Shown here piece after piece: positions 45,981-58,052 of a stretch of 64,000 nucleotides of DNA (position 1 is the first letter of the stretch; every line of letters begins with the position of its first letter). Under the pieces are notes generated by a model, which worked only from the letters and a program-made list of their open reading frames with translations, ran no database searches and was not told the origin of the DNA. The stretch lies in the NCBI GenBank assembly GCA_025093985.1, contig JACAAK010000015.1:124001-188000 (forward strand), written 5' to 3'. The stretch comes from Calvatia gigantea (Eukaryota; Basidiomycota; Agaricomycetes; Agaricales; Lycoperdaceae). Made by a program: the position numbers and the translations under genes.

Positions 45981-46967
45981 TCATGCCTCAGGAAGTTCGT
46001 CGAACTCTCTGTTGACGATGGCTGCGGCGAGGGCTTTCTTGGTGGCTCCGATGAGGTACTTTCCTTCATTTGAGTGTGCGAAGAAGATGGGCAAGTGGCT
46101 GCGGCCATCTTGACGGATAGGGACTGGGACTCCGTTGAAGGGGAACTCGACTACGGTGGAGTTGTCCCAGTAATTCTTGACTATCGTTCTCCAGTAGTGT
46201 TGGTCCTTCTCTTGGCCTGGTAATACAGTGCGGAATCTTGTCGGTGGGAGAAAAACCAATACGATCTGTGGTGGGGTGATAGTTTTTATGAATTGTCAGA
46301 GTGCATTGACTTCTTCCTTCATTGAGATGGTGGTTTCTTCGTCCATGGGCGTGTCGGCTCATTTGGCTGGTGGGGGACGGATGGTGGTGTGTAGGTCAGC
46401 GAGAGTGATTCCGATACGCATAACGAGCTGGTCGATGTCAGGATCTTCGGTGGTTTTATCTCATCCTAGCAAGTTCATGGTGACGTCTGCGAGTTCCAAG
46501 AAGATGTTGGCGATATTGAGGTATTTGAATACCTCTAGAGCGAGGTCGACATGGCTCTGAAGACTGTGAACCCGGTTTTGTTCACTGGGTGTGAGGGTGG
46601 ATAATTCTAATGCGCGGAAGATGGCGGGGATGTGCTGGCTTGTAGAGGATGATGCATTGGCGAACCCAGCATACATGTCTGTGAAGGTGATACAAGCGGT
46701 GGCGAGGGTGATGTGACGGTTTACTGTGAGTTGTTTGTTCTGGGCTGTGATTGTTTCCACTTCATTGTTTGTGGCTTTGTTGACATCTTTGGGGAGGGCC
46801 TCGAGGAGTCCTTGTGCAGGGGACGGGGTGGTTGCGAGGTTATAATGGGTTCCTTGGGGTGTGGGCGCATGGCTGTTGCCTGGTTTTGGGAGGGGGACTG
46901 AGGAGATCGTGGTCGTGTTGGGGTGGACGAGGGAGTTGATAGAGATGCGGTTGGCTTGGGAGGACAT
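45981..46967 (-). pseudogene. Element A third reading frame (ORF3) between pol and 3' LTR
   Basis: A frame of 329 codons starts at ATG 46967, in the same frame as pol and only two codons after the pol TAG. Three TGA stops (46461, 46359 and 46296) interrupt it; it ends at TGA 45981, right before the purine tract. Segments: MSSQANRISINSLVHP; LSTLTPSEQNRVHSLQSHVD; IDQLVMRIGITLADLHTTIR; YWRTIVKNYWDNSTVVEFPF. No membrane helix or signal peptide is visible, so it does not look like an envelope protein. I do not recognise the domain. Its uniform decay with pol (TGA only, no indels) suggests that it was coding when the element inserted. Confidence 0.65.
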
Positions 46968-46973
46968 GTTTGG

Positions 46974-49900
46974 CTAGTATTTTTGTCTGGGGGCTGACTT
47001 GGCTGATGGTCTTCTAGATTTCTTGCCCCTCTTTTTATGGGTATCCTCTGGATGCCTTTTGTGGTATTCCGCTATTGCATCTCGGGCATTTGGCAAATTT
47101 GACTCCGCTGTCCATGTATCTTCTTCGTTGCTGTATCCTTTCCAGTGTATAAGGAATTGATATCCCCTTTCTTTTCGTCGTTTCCCTCGGACTTCTTCTA
47201 CTTCGTACTCCTCTTTGTTGTTGATGATCATTGGTTCGGGCGCTGGTGTTTCTTTCTGGATGTGGAATGATGCTTTCTGTGTCGGGGTTAACAGCTGTTC
47301 GTTGAATATGTCATGGATGGCCCATCCTTCTGGTATCGCCAGCCAATATGCCGCTTCTCCTATTTTTTCCTTAATTCGGAAAGGTCCATACCTTTTCTGG
47401 CCTAGCTTCTTTGATGGCTGATTGGTATGGATGTTGGTGTTCTCTAACCATACTTCATCGTTGATCTGGTATGTCCTCGTGTTCATTTTGCTATTGTCAT
47501 GTGTCTGTTTCATCTTTTCTTGATATGATCGTAGTGCGGAAATGGCGTTATTTCTTGCGTTTTGGAGCTGTTTTAGGAACTCCGTACTGCTAGGGTTGTT
47601 CGTCGTTCCGTTTTCCTTTCCTTTCCAGGGGTGTCTGCCGTAGTTTAGGTAGAACAGTGTTGCTTGTGTGCCGCTGTGTTTCTTGTTGTTGTATTGGAAT
47701 TTGGCCATGGGTAGCCATCTTGTCCAGTCATTTTGGTCGCAGTTGCAGTATATCCTCAAGTATGTTTCGACTTCCCTGTTGATCCTTTCTGTCTGTCCGT
47801 CGGTTTGTGGGTGGTAGGCTGTTGACAGGTTTCGTTCTATCCCTAGTCCTTTGAATAGTTCGCCGGTGAATTCGGATGCAAACTGTGGTCCTCGGTCACT
47901 AAAGACTTTCCTCGGCATTCTGTGTAGCTTCCATATTTTGTCCCGGTAGTGCTGTGCTAGTTCTTTTGAGGAAACATCCGTTCTTGTCGCTATGAGTCAT
48001 ATCATTTTTGAGAATCAATCGACAATGACTAGGATGGTGTCTTTTCCTTCTGATTTGGGCAGTGGCCCAATGAGGTCGATACTCACTTCTTCCCATGGAC
48101 TGTTGGGGATGGGAAGTGGGTGTAGAGGTGTTTTCAGAGGTGTCTTGCATGGCTTGTTTCGTTGGCAACTCTGGCAACCTCTGATGTACTTTTGAGCGTC
48201 CGTTTGGATTGCCGGCCACCAGTAATCTCTGGTTACCAGCTCAATCATTCGGTGTTGTCCCGGGTGTCCTGCGTCGGGGGCGTCGTGGTATTGGTGTAGT
48301 ATTTCCTCTCTGAGTGCCGGTTCGGGTGGCACATACATGCTGGTATTTTTGTAGATTATTCCGTCGTGTTCGGTGATGTCAGGGTCTTGGTCACGTATTT
48401 TTTTGGTGATGGCCGTTTCTCTTCTTTTGTTCGCCTTGATTCGTTCTTTGAAGGTTGGTTCCATGAATAGTTCGGCGCGGAGTAGGATGGTCCCTTCCCA
48501 TGGTTCATTATCGTTTTTGCTCATCCACCAGGCATCTCGGATCATGGTGACTTGTTTTTCTTCTTCTTGGTCTGGTTCTTGGTAGATTCTGGAGAGGAGG
48601 TCCGCTTTTGTATTTGTTTTCCCTGGTATGTGGCGCAATGTGAAATCGTAATCTTGTAGCCGTAGGTACCATCTTGCTTGTCGACCGTTTAGTTTTTGGG
48701 GTTCCCTATAGTATTTCAGGTTCTCGTGGTCGGTCCAGATTTCAAATTTCTCTTCTGCATCCAGTAGGTAGTATCGCCATTCTTTTAATGCATGCATGAT
48801 TGCCAGCAGCTCTTTGTCGTAGATTTCATAATTTTGTTCTGCTGGTGATAGTGTATGGGATGTGAATGCGATTGGGTGCCATTTTGAATTTTGTTCTTGT
48901 GAGAGTACTCCCCCTAATGCATAGTTTGATGCGTCGACTTCTACTCGGAATTGACCCTCTCTTTGGGGTAGTGTTAGGGTGGGTTCTTCTGTGATTTGTT
49001 GTTTTAGTTCGTCGAACGCAGATTGTTGTTCTTCTCCCCATTCCCACTCTTCTGATCCTTTTAGTTTATTCAGTGGGGCCACTATCTTGCTGAAGTTTTT
49101 TATAAATCGGTGGTAGTAGTTGGCGAAACCGAGGAATCTTTCTATTCCTTTTTTGTTGTGTGGTTGGGGCCATTCTTGTACTGATTTTACTTTCTCAGCT
49201 TCCATTTCGATGCGTCCGTGTTCTACTGTTACTCCTAGCATTGGGATTTCTTCGGTGTCGAAAATGCATTTGGATTGTTTGAAGCATAGGTTGTGTTCGG
49301 CCACTCTTTCCAGGAATCGGATCGTTCGTTCTCGCAGTTGTTCCTTGGTGTTGCCTGGAATTGCGAAGTCGTCCATGTAGTTTACTATATCTCCGTTGCA
49401 TAATAGGTCTCGAAAGATACTCGCCATCATTCTTGAGAATGTTCCTGGCAAATTGCTGAGACCGAAGAACATGACTGTAGGTTTGAATAGTCCTTCGTTG
49501 GTTAGAAAGGCTGCTTTCCACTCGTCTCCTTCTTTGATGCAGACGTTGTTGTAGCCCCAAATGATGTCTAGTTTGTTGAAGTATTTGGCTTTTCCTAATT
49601 TGTCAATGACTTCTCCGATTCGAGGTAGCGGTGTTTTGTCTTTAATGACTACGTTATTCAACCATCAGTAGTCTTGAATGAGTCGTTTTGAGCCATCCTT
49701 TTTTGGGATGAAAAAGGTGGGTGCGGCATATGGTGACTTCGACGGTCGTATTCGTCCTGACTCGAGGTTTTCTTTAACAAATGCTTTGAGTTCGTCCTGC
49801 TCCTTGATCGTCATGTTGTAAGTTCCTGCGTTGATTTCTTTGGGTGCGTCTTCCATTAGGATTATCTCATGGTCCCATTCCATTCGTTCGGGTAGTTTGT

Positions 49901-50509
49901 CGAATGTGGTTTTGTTGAATAGATATGTGAATGGTCGGACGTAGTCTGGTAGGTCTGATGGCTCGGTGGGGTCGGGTTCTTCTTCTTCTTCCCATATGTC
50001 TTCAGTGGTGGCCATGCTTCGGATCTTGTCTGTTACCTGGATGTTCTGGTGCGGGAACCTGCAGTCCTTTGGGCACCGATTGAACTTTATTTCTCCTGTT
50101 TGCCAGTTTACTTCTGGATTGTGTTTGGTGAGCCAGTCGTGTCCTAGGAATATTTCTGCTCCGTCTTGGAGTTGTACAACCGATGCTTCGATTGTTTCTT
50201 TGTGCCCTTCGATTTCCACCTGTATAGTAGCTGTTTCTGTGACTTTTCCTCCTTGGTTTGTTGTGCCGTCTGCGTTAAGTACCGTGATTTCTTGTTTTAA
50301 TTTTTCTGTGGGGATTTTTTCTTCGTCTACCAGTTTCTTGCTGATGCTACTGGTGGTGCATCCCAAGTCGACTATAGTGTTCACTGTTATCCTTTTTGTT
50401 GGGGTTTGGATTTTTCCTTTTAGGTTTAGTTTGCGCTTTCATTTCTGAGGAATCGTGTAATATTCTTCTGATATCCTAGATACGAGTTTCTTGACTCTTG
50501 AGGCAGCAC
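46974..50509 (-). pseudogene. Element A pol: protease, reverse transcriptase, RNase H, integrase, chromodomain
   Basis: One frame from about 50509 to the TAG at 46974-46976, in a different frame from gag (-1 or +1 shift needed). Protease: VDLGCTTSSIS and IFLGHDWL, with Asp-Leu-Gly in place of the usual Asp-Ser/Thr-Gly. Reverse transcriptase: FFIPKKDGS, LIQDY, KLDIIWGYNN, VMFFGLSN, YMDDF. RNase H: VEVDASNYALGGVLSQ, DKELLAIMHAL, TDHENLKYY. Integrase: HH-CC zinc part (HPGQHRMIELV, CQSCQRNKP), then IDLIGPLP, SDRGPQFAS and a DDE-type core. A C-terminal chromodomain has YQFLIHWKGYSNEEDTWTAE. Four TGA stops (50439, 49665, 48015 and 47997) stand where related elements have Arg (for example after LIQDY, where the family has RWLNN). 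No indels are seen. Confidence 0.9.
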
Positions 50510-51652
50510 CTACTCAGAGTCTCCGGAAAAACCCTGGTGTTCCTCTGGCTTGGCTTCGTCTATTGCTCAGATCTGTACCTTCTTTGGCGCGGTGCAAGCT
50601 TTGGCTATGTGTCCGATTTTGCCGCAGTTGTAGCATGTTAATTCCTTGGGCTTTTTGCAGTCCTTGGACATGTGTCCGAATATCCCGCAGTTATAGCACT
50701 TGGGTTCTCCTTTTGCATTGAACACGTGTCGCCTGCTTCCTATTTCCATGGGTTCTCCCATTCCTCCATAAGTAGTTCCCGAGTTAGTTTTCTTATCTCC
50801 TCGGTATTCGGATGCCTCATATCCTTGTCCAACTGCTAATATGGCCTCCTTCCATTCTGGGTATGTGTCGGGTCGAGCAGCTGGAGGGTAGCCTGTGATG
50901 GTGTGGATAATATCTTGTCGGGCATTTTTTCGCAACAGGAACATGGCGTGTCGGTTGTCAGTTTTCGCCTTGTTTTTTAGTACTTCGAATTCGATGAGGT
51001 AGTCGGCCGTGTTCCTATTTCCCTGTTTGAATTTTTCGATCTGCCATTCCGCCTTCGCGTTCATGGCATCGTCTGAAAAGGTTCGTTTGAATTCTTCGGC
51101 AAAGACTTTCCAGTCCACAGAGTCTTCTCCTTCCAGAATTTGTGGTGCTTTCATCGCTGCATATGCTCCTGCTGTTCCTCCCCTCAGTCTAGCTAAGACT
51201 GCTATGGCTTTGTCGTCTGCCGTGATGACTTTGTTGAATTTCATGAAAAGTGTCATGGCTCTCCACCAGTCGTCAAATTTGGTTCGGGTTCCATCGAAGA
51301 ACCCTGGGTCGGGTACGAGTCCCTTTGTGTTGGGTGTCGTGGTGGGTGCAGTGTTGTCCGACATTTCTGAGTCTCCTGATTCTGATTCTGTTTCGGTGTC
51401 TTGGTTCTCCAGTTGTTCTAGCTGTTCTTCAGCTATGTCGAGTTCATTGAAGAGTTCTGATATAACTACTTCTACTCCTGTTGGGTTTACTCCTTGTGTG
51501 ATGTCTCCGGGTTTGTTGTTTGTTACAACCATTGCAGGTACTTCGGGGTTCTCTGCTTCTTCGTCTGATGAGTCGGTTTCGCTGTCTGTTTCGAGCTTGT
51601 TGTCGGTGACTTCGAGCTGGGGTTCTCTGTATTCGTCGGGGTTCGAGCTCAT
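50510..51652 (-). pseudogene. Element A gag
   Basis: The frame starts at the ATG at 51652 (MSSNPDEYREP) and has an acidic N terminus, a capsid-like region (WWRAMTLFMKF, FKQGNRNTADYLIEFEVL) and two zinc knuckles of the form C-x2-C-x4-H-x4-C (CYNCGIFGHMSKDC and CYNCGKIGHIAKAC). A TGA at 50567-50569 interrupts it, then it stays open to a TAG at 50510-50512. Gag packages the RNA. The frame is upstream of pol and differs from it by one base. Confidence 0.88.
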
Positions 51653-51733
51653 ATAATGGCTCCCAGGTTCGTCGTGGTTCGAGTCTTTTCCAACTCTGTT
51701 TCTTGCAAGGTGAGGTGGTGACACTTAACCAAA

Positions 51734-52040
51734 TGTTACGACCTTAGTCGGTTTAGACCTCAGGTTGCAGCTCTGGCTAAGTCTTGAGGGCGAGTAAGGG
51801 AAAGAGAACAGAAGATGGTTAAGCGTACCGAATACAACAGAGTGTATGTATGCTTAAGTATGTCTAAGGTCATCCGGTTGAACGGATGGAGTAACTACAT
51901 GAAACGTCCAGTTAGAGCGTAGTAGTTGGTACAAGTCATATCTTGGAGAACACTGGACTAGAATAGATGAAACAGGTACGCGGATAGTTGGAAATGCAGA
52001 ATAGTATGGAACTCGTTATGATCAGTGGAATTTCATAACA
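51734..52040 (-). repeat. Element A 5' LTR (right)
   Basis: 307 bp, partner of the left LTR. A possible primer site TGGTTAAGTGTCACC (51717-51731) follows after two bases on the minus strand; its tRNA is not identified. Confidence 0.95.
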
Positions 52041-52850
52041 AAGAGCTTTCGAAGTACATCCAACAAGGCCTATGCATCCGAGATCACACCAATCGCATCT
52101 GCCTCCCAGATGGCACCTTAGTTACCCCACAAATTGCACCAGAACAAAACATCAAGGAACATATTGACAACTGGCACTGCTCTTGCTCAGCACCCCCTCC
52201 TATCACCCAAACCAATATCCTCAAAGCTGTACCCACTTCCTCACAAACACCACAACTGCCCATATCCTCCTACATACCCTCACACTTCAATGCCACTATA
52301 CAAGAAGAGCAGGAACTACAAATACTCAATATGGTCATGATGGCGGCACTTAAATGCAAGGAAGAGATCCAGAACCACAACAAAGGTGCTACCAAGGCTT
52401 AAAGTGCTCCAAGAGCCACCAGCCAATCATCAAACAAGCCGAAGCCGAGCCCTGGAACATGAACGGATCAATTCCCAACTCTGGCCAACCCAACTGTGTC
52501 TTCACCAAAACATACCACACCTGTACCACCGACCTCGAACCAGCCACAATATCGTTACTCAACACCCATAGAAGATCCTACCCTTAATCAGAATGTCATA
52601 CAATGCAGCCTCGATACCCCATTTTTGATAACACTCTGAGAATTCTACTTCACTGCACCTGAAGCATGAAAGTACATCAAAGACCAGCTCACTACATGAT
52701 GTATACCCACTGGACCCACAGCTACCATTTCAGCTTATGAGGAAGCACATTCTGATGATATTGACATTCCCCATTCCTTGTTCCTCCACCAGCAATCCCT
52801 ACCCAGCTCTCTCATAGTAGCCAACCAAGTCAAAGAACTATGAACGATAC
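52041..52850 (+). pseudogene. Element B gag, 3' part
   Basis: Resumes in the same frame as the 5' part across the insertion (SCQE|LSKYIQQGLCIRDHTNRICLPDG), a motif that follows the zinc knuckle in this lineage. Stops at TAA (after GATKA) and several TGA follow; the region then becomes the Pro/Thr-rich gag-protease linker. Confidence 0.7.
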
Positions 52851-53260
52851 CCTTAGAGCTCAATGGGAAGCTCATGGTTGATGCTATACTCGACAAGGGA
52901 TCTTAGATTACGGCGATTAGAAGGGACATTTGGGAAAAGCTTATGTTCCCTCTCCTTTCCACTCAAACTATGGTCATGGAAGCTGCTAATTCATCCAAGG
53001 ACTCCACGCTAGGCCTTCTTCGAGACCTCCCAGCTTGCATCAGTCACAGCACATTCTATCTACAAGTCCAAGTTGTTGAAAACGCGTCATATGAAATGCT
53101 ACTTGGCCATCCATTCCTTACACTTACTGAAGCCCGAACACACCACTACACTAATGGCGACTCACACCTTACACTCATTGATCCCAATACCCATGATACC
53201 TTCACTATACCAACCAGACCACGTATCTGCCACTCCCTTCAGTCCAGCTCAGGTTTTTAA
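52850..53260 (+). pseudogene. Element B protease
   Basis: LELNGKLMVDAILDKGS holds the active-site position (Asp-Lys-Gly-Ser in place of Asp-Ser/Pro-Gly-Ser), followed by TAG, then ENASYEMLLGHPFL, the typical retropepsin C-terminal motif. Same frame as gag. Confidence 0.7.
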
Positions 53261-53399
53261 ATATCGATGATTCGGCCACTATCAGTCGAGGAGATTCCAC
53301 ATCACATGATCCACCTTCCTTATCCATTGACACACTATCCTGCTACATGATCTCTCTGCTTGCTTTCACTTCCTCGTCATTCTCCCCTATCAACAAACC

Positions 53400-56300
53400 T
53401 CAAGAAATATATGACATCTCCTTCCCTAATATTATAAACTATGTGCACCATATTGAAGCTTCAAGTCTCGCCTACAAGAAAGTTGTGAACCGAATATGAC
53501 CAGTCGCAACCATCCTTCCCAAAAATTTTTGCATTGTGCAACGAATTTCCTGCAACCCATTAGAAAACATGCCTAAGCTCCCTACTTATCCTCCCAACTT
53601 CACACCAAGCTTACGCTACACTCTAGAATGCAAAGAGGCTATGCAGGTTAACAAAGAGAATTTCTTATCGGACAAGGAGGAAAAGCTTGTACACCACCTT
53701 ATCAAGGTGCAAGAACTTGCCTTCGCATGGTCTGAGGAGGAGAAGGGAAAGTTCTCAGATGAGTATTTCAACCCTGTCACTATCCCCACCATCGAACACA
53801 TTCCCTGGGTATGCAAGAATATACCAATATCACCCGGAATCTACCACCAAGTCGTTGAAATCATCAAAGCAAAGATTGCAGCTGGTGTTTATGAACCATC
53901 CAACTCATCCTATCAATCACGATGGTTTTGTATACTCAAGAAGGATGGGAAATCACTACGGCTCATACACAACTTACAGCCGCTCAATGCCATCATGATT
54001 AAGGACAGTGGACTGCTGCCTACTGTGGAACACTATGCAGAGTCATTTGGAGGACGAGGATGCTACGCCGTTTTTGACTTATTTGTTGGATTTGATCAGT
54101 GCTCACTAGCACCTGAATCTAGAGACCTCACAACATTCCAATGCCCAGTCGGCACCCTTCGCCTCACCTCTATCCTGATGGGTTACACCAACTCCATGCA
54201 AATTCAACAAGGTGACCTCGCACACCTTCTCCAACCTGAAATCCCTCACATTACCATGCCCTTTGTTGATGACGTACCTGTCAAGGGACCCGCAACTCGT
54301 TATGAAACCACGGACAGCTTCGAAGTGATCCCCAAAAACCCCAACATACGAAGATTTGTATGGGAACACCTTAACAATGTCAACTGAGTCCTCCAACACA
54401 TCAAACACGCAGGGGGGACCTTCTCAGCTAAGAAATCCCACTTCTGCACCCCATCCACTCTCATCGTCAGACACCTTTGTACTTATGAAGGTCGCTTGCC
54501 AGATACTGCCAGAGTCCAGAAAGTGGTTGACTAGCCACCATGTAGGAACATTACAGAGATAAGGGGGTTCCTTGGGACATTAGGGACCATCCGGATGTTT
54601 ATCAAGGACTTCGCAGCTATCTCAAGGCCATTAGTTCACCTGATGAAGAAAGAGGTTGAATTCGAGTTTATGGAGGAACACCAAGCTGCTATGGATGAAC
54701 TCAAGACACTTGCGCAAAACTCACCTGCTATCCGAGCTATCAACTACTCAAGCCCTAATGAAGTCACACTCACAGTCGACACCTCCCATATCACAGTTGG
54801 CTACATTCTCTCACAACAAGGCAATGTCAACAAACACTATCCATCAAGATTCGGCTCAATCACACTCAATGATCACGAATCATGATACTCGCAAGCGAAG
54901 CTGGAGTTATTTGGTGTATTCTGAGCACTAAAGGATGTCAAGATTTGGATTATAGGAGTGAAGGATCTAGTTGTGGAAGTCGATGCGAAGTACATTAAAG
55001 GAATGATTAACAACCCTGACATCCAGCCAAATGCCACAATGAACCGATGGATCACAGCCATCCTCCTCTTCGACTTTCACCTCTGACACATTCCTGGGTG
55101 AGAACAAGGCCCTGACAGACTCTCATGATGCCCTCGAGCACCAGAAGACCCAGTGGTCAACAATGACTATGAAGAATGGATTGACTCTGCCAACGCCTTC
55201 ACCCTCTCAGCACAAAACCAGCATGTAGTACAGCAGCACAGCTATATCACCAAGGACGATACCTAGTGGCCAGAAACTTGCAATATGTTCGCAATCGAAT
55301 TCCTCAATGAAATTGGGCCAGTACAAGCCACTCTACAGCAACTTGGACGACCTCCTCTAACCACCACTAATCCCTCAACCTCCCCTGTCGAGATCCTCAC
55401 CAATGCAAACACCAACACACCCCTACCTTTGACCCCAACAATCCCATGCTCCGAAAAGGCCAAAATACACGATCTCAAACTTCAACAAGTCCACGTGTTC
55501 CTCGAGGACCTCAAATGACCACAAGGCATCTCTGAAGACACCTTCAAGCACTTTGTGCAGATCACAGCTGGATTCTTTGCTAGAGATGAAAAACTATGGA
55601 AGAAGGATAATAGGAATAAGCACAAACTGGTGATAGAGGAAGGGAGAAGATATGAGCTTATATGGCAAGCACACGATGAACTCGGGCATAAGGGCATATT
55701 CACCACTCGTATCCATCTTTTAGAATGCTTCTGGTGGCCAGATCTCAACTGTGACATGCACTGGTTCATCAAGACATGCCATGAATGTCAAATGCACCTC
55801 ACACACCACTTCCACATTCCCCCAACTGTCCCAACACCCCTCTCACTCTTTCGCAAAGCCTACATTGATACAATGTTCATGCCGTGCACAAATGGCTACT
55901 GCTACATTGTTCACGCCCACTGTTCACTCTCCTTATACCTGGAATGGAGGATGCTCCAAGCTGAAAATGCCCGCTCACTCAGAACCTTTATATTTGAAGA
56001 TATACTATGCAGATGGGGAGCTATTGAAGAAATCGTCACAGACAATGGCCCAGCATTTGTACAAGCCATGGAGTACCTCTCAGCAAGATACAAGATCAAC
56101 CATACCCACATCTCACCCTACAACTCCCATGCAAATGGCCCTGTTGAACGAAGACACTTCGATGTTCGTGAAGCACTCATAAAGGCAGCAGAAGGGGAAG
56201 AAAGTCGCTGGACAACTGTCGCGCCCTCAGTATTTTGGGCAGAACACATTTCTATTCAAAAATCCACAGGCTATTCACCCTACTACATTGCCTATGGCCT

Positions 56301-57126
56301 TGAACCCCTCCTTCCTTTCGACCTCGCTGAAGCCACATATCTAGCACCAGCACTTACCAAACCTGTCCCTACTGCCGACCTCATCACCCTATGAGCAATA
56401 CAACTGCAAAAACGGCCCCACAATCTCACACACATGAAGGAATTAGTCCTCAAAGCACGATATGCATCCATCCAAGAATTTAACAAGAAGTACGAGAATA
56501 CTATCTACGACTTCAATTTTGATCCTGGCACACTCGTTCTTGTCCGAAATTCACGCTACGACAGTGATGTGGGCAGCAAGACCAAGCCATACTATTTTGG
56601 CCCTATGATCGTGCTGCGACGAACAACCGGAGGATCGTACATCCTCTCTGAACTTGATGGATCCATCTCCAAGCTCTGTTTTGCTGCCTTCCGCCTTGTT
56701 CCTTACCACCCTCGAGACCTCCAAGCCATACCTCTCACAAAGATCACAGACACGTCCCCTGATCAACTTGATGACCACACCTACGATGTCGAGCCACCCC
56801 TCCCTGAAAACAAGTCTTCAAACTTGGTATCTGTCAATGTCGGACATTCCTCACATCACTTATCTATGCTCAAAGACCAGGAAACCAAGGTATCCCAAAG
56901 GTGCGCCCTTCCACCCGTAGATAGTTGGGGGCAGCACTCAGAACCTATAGGTTGTAACACCCTCCGAGTCATACATGGCATTCAACTGCCTGTAGTTCCC
57001 CAACCCTTGGGTTTGTCATCGACCACTGCCACCCCTCACTCCATCCTGTCACCTCAATTCACAGCTCTTGCTTCATCATCTACACACCCGACTGACTGGG
57101 AGGTCAGTATTAAAACTCCCCAGTAG
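53400..57126 (+). pseudogene. Element B pol: reverse transcriptase, RNase H, integrase
   Basis: One frame from about 53400 to 57126 without indels. Reverse transcriptase: LPTYPPNFTPSLRYT, EEKLVHHLIKVQELAFAW, SRWFCILKKDGKSLRLIH, GCYAVFDLFVGFDQ and the YxDD box as FVDDVPVKGP. RNase H-like part: PSRFGSITLNDHES, VVEVDAKYIKGMINNPDIQP. Integrase: WQAHDELGHKGIFTTRIHL, CHECQMH, IVTDNGPAF, NGPVERRHFDVREAL, then a C-terminal part with YFGPMIVLRRTTGGSY. Ten stops interrupt it: eight TGA (after HLNNVN, NDHES, LFGVF, FDFHL, HIPG, PDRLS, FLEDLK and ADLITL) and two TAG. It is inactive. Confidence 0.88.
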
Positions 57127-57127
57127 G

Positions 57128-57834
57128 TGTGGAGACTACACGTCAGCTGCCTTCAGAACGGCACCCAACGAGCATCTCACACTAATCAGTCCGCCCTCCG
57201 AAGATTTCATCACCCCGACCATTCATTGATCCATCGCTGATCCACTTGTTCCTCGCTCACTACACAACTGTCCATTTCACCTGCCATACGTCGTGTTTTA
57301 GACCACTACCCACTTTAATAAAATTTCACCGCACATCTTTCTCGTTACCGACATTTTTTTTCTAATTTAGACTCTTCGCCTCCATAGTTGCACATTCACT
57401 CGTTGTGTTTCAAAATTTCAACATTTTACCACAGTTCCCTAGCCTAACCTTCATTATACTAACTCAACTCATTTGCTATACAGATTCAGTATTTGTAGAT
57501 AACCGTAGAAATTGAACACTGGACAAGTTGTCTACAGTATAAATACAGTCGAGCCAGTAGAGGCTCGACACCTAGTAATTGGATACCCATTTTTCACTCT
57601 CGAAGTCCTGCTCTGAACTGTCTCAGCATTGTCTCTCGTTGTCGGTCACTCTCTCGTTGACTCTCAGTCCACGCTCATTCTGAACTCTGGTCTTCAATGA
57701 CACCATCACTCTCGCTCCTCGTTCTCTTGTGTTCCCGGCCTCTGTCTCTCCCTTCCTGGACCTGGTTTCAAAGCCTCGTGACTGACGGATGCAGTCACAC
57801 CCTATTTTCGTTGAACCGCCGCCTCATCTCTTCA
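57128..57834 (+). repeat. Element B 3' LTR
   Basis: 707-bp partner of the 5' LTR; TATAAATA at 57538-57545. Confidence 0.9.
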
Positions 57835-58052
57835 GAGTCATACAATACACCCTCCCATACAGAGGCGAGTATGAAAGCTGAGAAGGAGGAGATAGATGCA
57901 GTGAACCAGACGGCTGGTAGTGAGAGTAACGTCCAAAACCATAATCCTTTGTCAGAGCCGGAAGCCTGTATGTTGAAAACCATTGCTACGAAGTTACTAC
58001 AAGCGGGGAAAATAAGCTAACATCGCACTCGTACCTCCAGCCAGTAGTCCAC

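Larger units (their letters stand above)
45656..52040 (-). mobile_element. Element A: chromovirus-type Ty3/gypsy retrotransposon (6385 bp) nested in element B
   Basis: Two 307-bp LTRs (45656-45962 and 51734-52040), outer 5-bp target repeat AAGAG (45651-45655 and 52041-52045). The minus strand carries gag, pol with a chromodomain, and a third reading frame. The LTRs differ at nine positions, all CpG against TpG or CpA, with no indels. The long frames contain no frameshift apart from the gag/pol border, but hold eight internal stops, all TGA. The insertion splits the gag of B just behind its zinc knuckle. Confidence 0.96.
43510..57834 (+). mobile_element. Element B: Ty3/gypsy-like LTR retrotransposon carrying nested element A
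   Basis: LTRs of 710 bp (43510-44219) and 707 bp (57128-57834), TGTGGAGA...CTCTTCA, flanked by the 4-bp repeat GAGT. Without element A and its 5-bp duplication, B is 7935 bp. Order: LTR, primer site, gag with zinc knuckle, protease, reverse transcriptase, RNase H, integrase, LTR. The reading frames are long and in phase but hold many stops, mostly TGA in place of Arg. The LTRs differ at many sites, most of them CpG, so B is older than A. Confidence 0.93.

Noticed and set aside
45981..46967. Envelope gene
   Set aside because: The position fits, but there is no signal peptide, membrane helix or Cys pattern; left as an unknown third frame.
51009..51656. Plus-strand 215-codon frame opposite element A gag
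   Set aside because: Serine-rich shadow of the acidic gag N terminus; no motif, and the minus strand has zinc knuckles.
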